Shown here piece by piece: positions 1 through 4,933 of a DNA stretch of 10,415 nt. Below the pieces are notes generated by a model. It was given only the letters and a program-made list of their open reading frames with translations. It was not told where the DNA came from and ran no database searches. Source of the DNA: Bacillota bacterium (GTDB lineage Bacteria > Bacillota_B > Desulfitobacteriia > Desulfitobacteriales > Desulfitobacteriaceae); the NCBI GenBank assembly GCA_021779415.1, contig JAJYAS010000060.1, forward strand, positions 1-10,415, in the 5' to 3' direction. Each line of letters starts with the position of its first letter. Positions within the stretch are counted from its first letter, which is position 1. The position numbers and the translations under genes were made by a program.

Positions 1-2
1 AT

Positions 3-1199
3 TTATCCCAGTGGCAGAACTCTAAAGTTGGTAGCTTGCTTGATCGGGTTTGGCAAGAACAGTTTGGCGGCAAAAGCATTGGTGAAAAACTATCTTTTCG
101 CCTTGCTCAAGACTATCAATACTATCAAGTGTCAAACTACAAGGAATTTCAAAGCAAACTTCAGGAATTTCATGAGCGGCGCAAGCGGGTTGAACGCTTG
201 CAGGTTGAATTGGAGAGTCTGCAAGCCAATGTGTACCGGGAAGAAACGTTACATAAGATCGTGAATTCACACAATGAAATTTTAGGCCGAGCGTTTGCTG
301 CGTCCAAAACAGCGAATTTGGCAGAATGGCTGAACGGCTGGCAGGACTACATACGAGAAATACATCGACTAGAACAGAGTCGTGAGGCATTGCAATTTGA
401 ACTCGCAAAGCAGAAAATCGAAGAAGATAAAATGGCTGCTTGTGCGGAACAACTGCAGGTTAAGTTAGAAAATTGGGGGACACCAGCAACAAATCGTGAG
501 GAAGTCCTTGCTGAGGTTTTGAAGGTTGCTAAGCAATTGAGGATAAAAGAGGAAATAGAAAAAGAAGTCGCTGTTCTTGCTAAGAGGTATCGTGACTTGC
601 TCGGAGATCGCAATATTGAGCAACTCGCTGAAATTTTGGAGCCCTTGGCTGAGTTGGAACGTGAAAGCTGGCTGTCTAATGAAGAAAGGCAGGCGAATCT
701 GGCTGATATTAATAACCAACAGCTCGAAATCCGAGGACAACTGAAAATTGCGGAACAGCGTTTTCAGGGTAGTCAAAGATACCCGTCCTTGTCTGCACTG
801 GAGAAAAAGATAGAGAACGTTAAACAGAAATGGATGACATATGAGAATTTGCAGCATGCATTACAAGATGTTCAGGCATTATTGGAAGTTTCATGGCGCG
901 AGTGGCAAACCAAATACGGAAAGGAACTCGAACGAGAAGCGGAGTGGATCGTTAATTGGATTTCGTCCTCCTCGACTCAAGCAACCTATTTTTCCTATCG
1001 TATGGCCATCGCCCAATTAGCACTTCAATACACTGCCGAGGCACCCCTTTTCTTATTCGTAAAAGAAACAATGGAGGAACCAAAACTTTGTGAAGCCATT
1101 TTGGAGTATCTCCATAATCTTTCCGTTTCTAGGCCGGTTGTTCTAGTTACTTCGGATGAAAAAATATGGCAAAAGTACCTCCACAAACTTGATAAATAG
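3..1199 (+). CDS. C-terminal part of a coiled-coil, YhaN/SbcC-like ATPase (5' end outside window)
   Basis: The frame is open from the left edge, so the start lies upstream and only the last ~398 residues are visible; the TTG at 36 is probably internal. Residues ~45-145 and ~165-305 (counting from position 3) are rich in Glu, Lys, Gln and Leu with heptad-like spacing, typical of the long coiled coils of SMC/Rad50/SbcC-type proteins. The last ~90 residues resemble the C-terminal ATPase lobe of YhaN-type proteins in layout: a helix with YRMAIAQLALQY, a hydrophobic strand (APLFLFVKE) where Walker B should be, a helix, then a final strand (RPVVLVTSDE) like the usual QvllfTcHe end. The acidic Walker B pair and the LSxG signature are not recognisable. 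YhaN proteins usually work beside a YhaO/SbcD-like nuclease, which would be upstream of the window. It could instead be an unrelated coiled-coil protein; family assignment is an inference, the coding frame is secure. Confidence 0.6.
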   Translation, partial: LSQWQNSKVGSLLDRVWQEQFGGKSIGEKLSFRLAQDYQYYQVSNYKEFQSKLQEFHERRKRVERLQVELESLQANVYREETLHKIVNSHNEILGRAFAASKTANLAEWLNGWQDYIREIHRLEQSREALQFELAKQKIEEDKMAACAEQLQVKLENWGTPATNREEVLAEVLKVAKQLRIKEEIEKEVAVLAKRYRDLLGDRNIEQLAEILEPLAELERESWLSNEERQANLADINNQQLEIRGQLKIAEQRFQGSQRYPSLSALEKKIENVKQKWMTYENLQHALQDVQALLEVSWREWQTKYGKELEREAEWIVNWISSSSTQATYFSYRMAIAQLALQYTAEAPLFLFVKETMEEPKLCEAILEYLHNLSVSRPVVLVTSDEKIWQKYLHKLDK

Positions 1200-1215
1200 G
1201 TTTGAGGAGGTACTT
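1173..1215. terminator. Long hairpin between convergent genes, overlapping a stop codon
   Basis: AAGTACCTCC (1173-1182) pairs perfectly with GGAGGTACTT (1206-1215). After one A/A mismatch the stem continues with CAAAC (1184-1188) and GTTTG (1200-1204), leaving an 11-base loop that contains the TAG stop of the upstream plus-strand gene. Read on the minus strand, the distal arm ends in TACTTTT, a short U tail, and lies 36 bases past the crotonase stop, so it fits best as that gene's terminator. It may stop transcription from both sides, but on the plus strand there is no U tract after it. Confidence 0.55.
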
Positions 1216-1251
1216 GAAAGTGTGTGTTTATGCCGTTATAGAGTGAAGGAA

Positions 1252-2034
1252 TTATCTTCCCTTGAATACAGGTTTTCTTTTTTCCAGGAAGGCTGTAACC
1301 CCTTCGCGCAAATCTTCTGTGCCACAGCAAAATGTGGATTGCGCCTGTTCAAAGAGCAATGCAGACGCAACACTACTTTCATTAGCGACATTAATACCCT
1401 TTTTGGCAAAACGAATTGCTACTGGTGGAAGATTCGCCATTTTATGGGCCAGTTTCATCGCCCGCTCATTTAACTCTTCCTTTTTAACCAATATCTCAAT
1501 TAAGCCAATCCGCAAGGCTTCTTCAGCATCAATCTCTTCGCAGCCCATAATAAGCCGCTTGGCCTGACCAATACCAACTAGGTGTGTTAAGCGAGTCGTT
1601 CCTCCCATATCGGGTGATAACCCAAATCGTACTTCGGGAATTGAAAACTTAGCATCATCAGAGGCGATTCTAATATCGCAACCAAGGATAAGTTCAGTGG
1701 CGGAACCATAGCAAAGGCCGTTGATGGCTGCAATGACAGGTATGTTCAGGTCTTGCCAGAAGGAGTACAGCTTTTGCAGCCATACCAGATTATCCATAAT
1801 AAATTGAGAACTTACCCCCTGCAAAAACTTAAGATCAATTCCTGCCGAAAAGTGGTCACCATTGGCATTAATAATAATTCCTCCGAGTTCGTGGTCACTA
1901 TTAATTTCCTTTTGGATTTCCTCTAATTCATAAAGAAAATCCGTGCCCACTAGGTTGAATCCTTTGGCATTGTCTAGGGTAATAACTCCGACTTTTCCAT
2001 CTTTTTTGAACGTCAAATATTTCCCATAGCTCAT
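1252..2034 (-). CDS. Enoyl-CoA hydratase/isomerase (crotonase) family protein
   Basis: A full-length 260-residue crotonase, the usual size for this family. It acts on acyl-CoA thioesters in the cytoplasm, normally as part of a fatty-acid or aromatic/organic-acid beta-oxidation route. The oxyanion-hole segments are HFSAGID (61-67) and NGLCYGSATE (105-114). Glu114 and Glu134 fall exactly 20 residues apart, matching the two catalytic glutamates of rat enoyl-CoA hydratase (E144/E164). Asp142 in GLSPDMGG matches the third acidic residue of dienoyl-CoA isomerase, so either hydratase or isomerase activity is possible. The C-terminal LREGVTAFLEKRKPVF is characteristic of the family. The ATG at 2034 is preceded by GAGAGGGTG about 10-12 bases upstream. 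It is transcribed alone from its own promoter and no other beta-oxidation gene is nearby, so the substrate cannot be told from context. The family call is secure, the reaction is not. Confidence 0.93.
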   Translation of the reverse strand: MSYGKYLTFKKDGKVGVITLDNAKGFNLVGTDFLYELEEIQKEINSDHELGGIIINANGDHFSAGIDLKFLQGVSSQFIMDNLVWLQKLYSFWQDLNIPVIAAINGLCYGSATELILGCDIRIASDDAKFSIPEVRFGLSPDMGGTTRLTHLVGIGQAKRLIMGCEEIDAEEALRIGLIEILVKKEELNERAMKLAHKMANLPPVAIRFAKKGINVANESSVASALLFEQAQSTFCCGTEDLREGVTAFLEKRKPVFKGR

Positions 2035-2048
2035 TATTTATCCACACC

Positions 2049-2108
2049 CTCTCGATTTTGTCTAATTAGTTCTAATATACTTTGTCGAGAGCATGAATGT
2101 CAATTCAT
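2049..2108 (-). promoter_or_regulatory. Promoter of the crotonase gene with nested inverted repeats
   Basis: On the minus strand TTGACA (2098-2103), an 18-base spacer and TATATT (2074-2079) make a near-consensus vegetative promoter, with the start of transcription expected near 2067. Three inverted repeats overlap it. ATGAAT-4-ATTCAT (2093-2108) is centred on the -35. ATTAG-2-CTAAT (2065-2076) covers the edge of the -10 and the start site. CTCTCGA (2049-2055) is matched by TCGAGAG (2085-2091). These are candidate repressor sites; the regulator is unknown. Confidence 0.7.
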
Positions 2109-2178
2109 TTTTTGATACCAGTCAGGAGGTCTAAACCTGGCGCTTGCCAAGTTTTCTTTAGAAGAGCCTGAAGTTTAA

Positions 2179-2215
2179 GGGCTACAAAATAAACTTATTT
2201 CTTATCTTGTAGCCC
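2179..2215 (-). terminator. Stem-loop downstream of the DUF2680 gene
   Basis: GGGCTACAA (2179-2187) and TTGTAGCCC (2207-2215) form a perfect 9-bp stem around a 19-base A/T-rich loop, starting 15 bases past the stop of the minus-strand secreted-protein gene. The position suits a transcription end or a 3' stabilising structure. The following minus-strand bases are TTAAACTT rather than a real U run, so termination may be inefficient and some read-through into the crotonase gene is possible. Confidence 0.5.
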
Positions 2216-2230
2216 ACTTCTTGAAAATAT

Positions 2231-2740
2231 TTAGTTTGTGGCTGTTCCTGAATTAATTCCAGTCCCAATTCCAGTACAGACCCCACTTCCCATACCATTC
2301 CCGCGTCGTCCCAATCCTTTCCCTTTCCCTAAACCTTGTCCCGCTCCAAGCCCCGTTCCATTTCCCATGCCAAGCCCATAGGTTTTGCCAATCTGTGCAC
2401 TGCCAGTTCCATCGCAGGTTGCCTGATTGGCCTTGAAGGCAGAATAGATTTGATCAGCTTGCTGCTGGGTTAATTGTCCATCTTTCACTCTTTGATCAAG
2501 AATAGCCTTTTTCCATTCGAGTGTTTGCGCTTGGAATTCAGCCAGCTTGCCAGCGTCTTTGGCTATGGTTCCATAGGTTATTCCTGATGCTCGCTGCTGG
2601 TTTACCTCGGTAACAGTTTGTCCTGTTAGACCTGCCACACTCTCAGCATGCGACTCTGTAACCGCTGCATAGGCAGTTCCAACTACCCCTAAAACCCCGA
2701 TAATCGTTGCTGAGGCGATAAGTTTCTTGATGTTTTTCAT
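2231..2740 (-). CDS. Secreted DUF2680-type (YckD-like) protein with glycine-rich tail
   Basis: A 169-residue exported protein. The ATG at 2740 is preferred over the in-frame GTG at 2749 because AAGGAGA (2750-2756) sits nine bases before the ATG but directly against the GTG. Residues 1-25 are a signal peptide: KNIKK basic end, hydrophobic core, AYA|A cleavage site near 25/26. Residues ~36-108 match the DUF2680 pattern as I know it: a GLTGQTVTEVNQQR helix, GITYGTIAKDAG, then LDQRVKDGQLTQQQADQIY and a TCDGTG end containing Cys109. Residues 112-165 are low-complexity, mainly Gly with Leu, Met, Lys, Thr and Asn, plus Cys155. Role unknown; B. subtilis YckD is an uncharacterised secreted relative. 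The promoter layout suggests control by a two-component regulator, possibly envelope-related. Family call is fairly secure, function is not known. Confidence 0.85.
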   Translation of the reverse strand: MKNIKKLIASATIIGVLGVVGTAYAAVTESHAESVAGLTGQTVTEVNQQRASGITYGTIAKDAGKLAEFQAQTLEWKKAILDQRVKDGQLTQQQADQIYSAFKANQATCDGTGSAQIGKTYGLGMGNGTGLGAGQGLGKGKGLGRRGNGMGSGVCTGIGTGINSGTATN

Positions 2741-2783
2741 TAAGTTCACTCTCCTTATGTGTTTTGTTTGATCCTATGGGTTT

Positions 2784-2825
2784 ATAATAGAAAAAATATG
2801 TGGCAAAAGTTTGACAAAAGTTTGA
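2784..2825 (-). promoter_or_regulatory. Activator-type promoter of the DUF2680 gene
   Basis: Reading the minus strand, TATTAT (2784-2789) is a good -10, about 37 bases from expected start of transcription to the ATG. At the right distance upstream there is no -35 match (AAACTT at 17-base spacing). Instead the perfect tandem repeat TCAAACTTTTG x2 (2804-2825) covers the -35 zone. Direct repeats one helical turn apart overlapping a missing -35 are the classic layout for OmpR/PhoB-family activators. Confidence 0.55.
2804..2825. repeat. Perfect 11-bp tandem direct repeat
   Basis: CAAAAGTTTGA occurs at 2804-2814 and again at 2815-2825 with no mismatch and no gap (plus-strand reading). The 11-bp period places both copies on the same face of the helix. 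It lies in the divergent region between the secreted-protein gene and the amidohydrolase gene; by distance it belongs to the former. Confidence 0.9.
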
Positions 2826-2906
2826 ACTATCTGAGGCATCCAAACCTGCCTTGTTCTTAGAATTAACTCAATAACACAAATTCGCCCAAGAAGGGGAGAT
2901 GTTGAA

Positions 2907-4082
2907 ATGGGTGAACCAACGTTTATCTCGTGCAGTGCTCAACGAAAATTAATTCAAATTCCTGATCAAGGAGTAGCCGTCATCGCAGGGTATTGGAGCC
3001 ATGAACTAGGTTTGTGCTCTCAATCCGTGCTCTTAGAATGGAAAGATGCAAGAGTTAGTTCATTTCAATTTTTGGGAGATTTAGAGAGTTGCTCCGAAAA
3101 GGAATTTCGATGGGATTCGTATATCATTATGCCCGGATGGTTAGATGCACATGTGCATTTGGCTCTTGACAGCATAGACTTTTATCTGTGCTTGGAAAAT
3201 TGGGCACATCCGTCTCTGATTGAGGAAAACATGAAGGGTTATTTACAACACTATTTGGAGATGGGAATCGTGGGTATTCGTGATGGCGGTGACTTACCGG
3301 GCTTTTCTTGGCTCGCGAAAAACAGGGTGAATGAAGGCGTGTGGCCTGGACCTAAAGTTATATCTGTGCATGAAGCTGTTAATCGAGCGGGCATGTATGG
3401 TCGTTTCCTGGGACGTGGCTTTAAAGATAGTTTGGAGTGGCAGGAAAAGGAGAAAGACTTCTTCGATCAAGGAATCGACCAACTTAAAGTCGTCGTAACA
3501 GGATTGATCAAGTTCGATAATTACCGAGTAGTCGGAGCCACTCAGTGGAAGGTTGAAGAATTACGAGAGTTGGTTGAGTCGGCTCATCGGCGCGGGATTC
3601 TCGTTATGGCCCATGCCAGCGGAGAAGAGGGAATTTCTGTGGCTATTGCAGCGGGAGTCGATTCGATCGAACATGGCTATTATATGACGACCCAGCACCT
3701 TGAGCTAATGAGAGAGAAAAATATTGCTTGGGTTCCAACCGTTGCTCCAATCGGAAATATTTTAAAATATCCTTCAACCCGATATTCTTCACATGAACTC
3801 GATACTTTAAAACGCATTTTGGAGACACAACTTGCTAAAATATACGAGGGTTATCGTCTCAATGTTAGACTTGGAGTTGGTACGGATGCTGGTGCTTACC
3901 AGGTACTGCACGGTGAAGGCTTCTATGATGAGCTGGACTGGATGGCTCAGGCAGGAGTTCCAAAGCTAGAAGTCTACCGCCTAGCAACCCAAGAAAATGC
4001 CCGCATCTGTGGCGTCCCAGAATTAGGTAAATTGCAGGTCGGAACTCCCATGAATCAACTTCAGCTTGTCAATAACTTCTAA
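2907..4082 (+). CDS. Metal-dependent amidohydrolase, imidazolonepropionase-like
   Basis: A 391-residue cytoplasmic protein of the amidohydrolase superfamily (TIM-barrel hydrolases of cyclic amides, imides or related C-N bonds, also some prolidases). The entry motif MPGWLDAHVHL carries H82 and H84. K194 in DQLKVVVTG is placed as the carboxylated lysine, H236 (MAHASG) and H256 (SIEHGYY) are the further metal ligands, and D327 (VGTDAG) is the catalytic aspartate. The full set suggests an active binuclear or mononuclear enzyme. The last strand is degenerate: GKLQVGTPMNQLQLV stands where GkladGkpADlvlv is usual, and the protein ends there, so the C-terminal beta-domain is short. The other frames do not restore the motif, so this is not a simple frameshift. 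AAGGGGAG (2891-2898) eight bases before the ATG supports the start. No clear promoter was found. Neighbours do not reveal the substrate. Confidence 0.88.
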   Translation: MGEPTFISCSAQRKLIQIPDQGVAVIAGYWSHELGLCSQSVLLEWKDARVSSFQFLGDLESCSEKEFRWDSYIIMPGWLDAHVHLALDSIDFYLCLENWAHPSLIEENMKGYLQHYLEMGIVGIRDGGDLPGFSWLAKNRVNEGVWPGPKVISVHEAVNRAGMYGRFLGRGFKDSLEWQEKEKDFFDQGIDQLKVVVTGLIKFDNYRVVGATQWKVEELRELVESAHRRGILVMAHASGEEGISVAIAAGVDSIEHGYYMTTQHLELMREKNIAWVPTVAPIGNILKYPSTRYSSHELDTLKRILETQLAKIYEGYRLNVRLGVGTDAGAYQVLHGEGFYDELDWMAQAGVPKLEVYRLATQENARICGVPELGKLQVGTPMNQLQLVNNF

Positions 4083-4112
4083 TTCTACGGGGAGCCATTT
4101 TCATCAAACGTA

Positions 4113-4153
4113 ACAATAGTATTGTCTTGTTCGAAAAGGCAAAAGGATATAAA
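4113..4153 (+). promoter_or_regulatory. Possible promoter with adjacent 13-bp palindrome
   Basis: ACAATA-G-TATTGT (4113-4125) is a perfect 6+1+6 palindrome, too tight to be an RNA hairpin and so more like a protein site on DNA. It abuts TTGTTC (4127-4132), which is followed after 15 bases by TATAAA (4148-4153). The spacing is short for a vegetative promoter, so the promoter itself is tentative; the palindrome is directly visible. It would drive the C_GCAxxG_C_C gene 130 bases downstream. Confidence 0.3.
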
Positions 4154-4243
4154 AATTATTCTGAATAGTAGGAATATGGAAGTTAACCTAGAATAGCTAT
4201 AGGTGAGAAAAATATAGAATTCAATATGGATATTGGCAAGGGC

Positions 4244-4279
4244 AAAGAGAAAAGGAAGAGGAAGAGGAAGAGGGGGAAA
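4244..4279 (+). repeat. 36-base polypurine tract with GGAAGA x3, ending in the ribosome site
   Basis: An unbroken purine run that contains three tandem GGAAGA units (4254-4271) followed by GGGGG. Its 3' end supplies the Shine-Dalgarno sequence of the next gene, and each hexamer is itself a weak Shine-Dalgarno match, so several overlapping ribosome contacts are possible. Confidence 0.85.
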
Positions 4280-4284
4280 TCAAT

Positions 4285-4743
4285 TTGGATGATATGGCAT
4301 TGGAAGCTCGTTCGCGAGCAGGTAACAAATTCAAAGAGGGTTTAAATTGTTCTGAAGCTATTCTTCATGCTTTTAATGAAATGTTAAACAACCCGTTAAA
4401 CCCAGAGAGTTTGAAAATGGCAACGGGCTTCGGGGGGGGATTGGGACATGCCGGCTGTATGTGTGGAGCCTTGACGGGTTCAGTGATGATTTTAGGACTT
4501 TTAAAGGGACGCATTGATCCCAGTCAATCCCGCGAACCGGGCTATGATGCTGCCCATGACTTTCATGATCGTTTTTCAAATGAATATGGTGGGACTTGTT
4601 GCCGGGTATTAAACCCTCATGAGTTTGACTCACCAGAACACTTGCGCCGTTGTCTTAAACTTACTGGGGGCACAGCTAAGTTACTGATGGAGTTCATCCA
4701 AGAAAAGAAATTAGTGGACTCTGAACTTGCTTGGAGCGTTTAA
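4285..4743 (+). CDS. C_GCAxxG_C_C family cysteine-rich protein
   Basis: A 152-residue soluble protein with the defining cysteine pattern of the C_GCAxxG_C_C family: C22 in LNCSEAIL, C58 and C60 in AGCMCGALTG, C105 and C106 in GGTCCRVL, and C123 in RRCLKL. A glycine-rich GFGGGLG precedes the central motif. The family is common in anaerobes and related to the split-Soret cytochrome region, but there is no CxxCH haem site here, so a metal or redox role is only a guess. The TTG at 4285 is chosen over the ATG at 4294 because AGGGGG (4271-4276) lies eight bases before the TTG and seventeen before the ATG. No signal peptide. It is followed by a strong terminator and may be monocistronic, or a distal member of the amidohydrolase transcript. 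Family call secure, function unknown. Confidence 0.9.
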   Translation: MDDMALEARSRAGNKFKEGLNCSEAILHAFNEMLNNPLNPESLKMATGFGGGLGHAGCMCGALTGSVMILGLLKGRIDPSQSREPGYDAAHDFHDRFSNEYGGTCCRVLNPHEFDSPEHLRRCLKLTGGTAKLLMEFIQEKKLVDSELAWSV

Positions 4744-4781
4744 GAGTTTCTTCAATAATGGGATTTCTTGTACTAAACTGC

Positions 4782-4817
4782 AAAGAGATTAAGGCTTGAA
4801 CTTGATCTCTTTTTCTT
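4782..4817 (+). terminator. Rho-independent terminator after the C_GCAxxG_C_C gene
   Basis: AAAGAGATTAAG (4782-4793) pairs over 12 positions (one T-G wobble) with CTTGATCTCTTT (4801-4812) around a 7-base loop, and the arm merges into a TTTTTCTT tail. It isolates the upstream gene from the peptidase promoter. Confidence 0.88.
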
Positions 4818-4880
4818 ATGCACGATTATATGAAATGAATTATACAAATCCAATGGCAAATGCTTAATGAAGATAGAAAT

Positions 4881-4909
4881 TTGAATCCAGGAACTATTCC
4901 ATATATGAT
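4881..4909 (+). promoter_or_regulatory. Vegetative promoter of the M3 peptidase gene
   Basis: TTGAAT (4881-4886), a 17-base spacer and TATGAT (4904-4909). Transcription would start near 4916, giving a leader of under 20 bases that already contains the ribosome site AAGGTGA (4921-4927). Confidence 0.75.
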
Positions 4910-4933
4910 AAGACACAAGGAAGGTGAGTGTCC

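Noticed and set aside
1156..1473. Plus-strand open frame of ~105 codons
   Set aside because: It runs antisense to the well-supported crotonase gene, has no family resemblance and its composition is that of a complementary-strand shadow.
2179..2215. Riboswitch or small RNA at the 9-bp stem
   Set aside because: It is a single simple stem 3' of a gene with no conserved aptamer features; a 3'-end hairpin is the simpler explanation.
2811..2816. Plus-strand TTGACA as a promoter -35 for the amidohydrolase gene
   Set aside because: No acceptable -10 lies 16-18 bases downstream (AGGCAT region). The hexamer is explained by the 11-bp tandem repeat belonging to the minus-strand promoter.
4226..4345. 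39-codon frame with Lys-Arg repeats encoded by the GGAAGA tract
   Set aside because: It lacks a ribosome site, overlaps the C_GCAxxG_C_C gene out of frame, and its basic repeat is simply the purine tract read in another frame.
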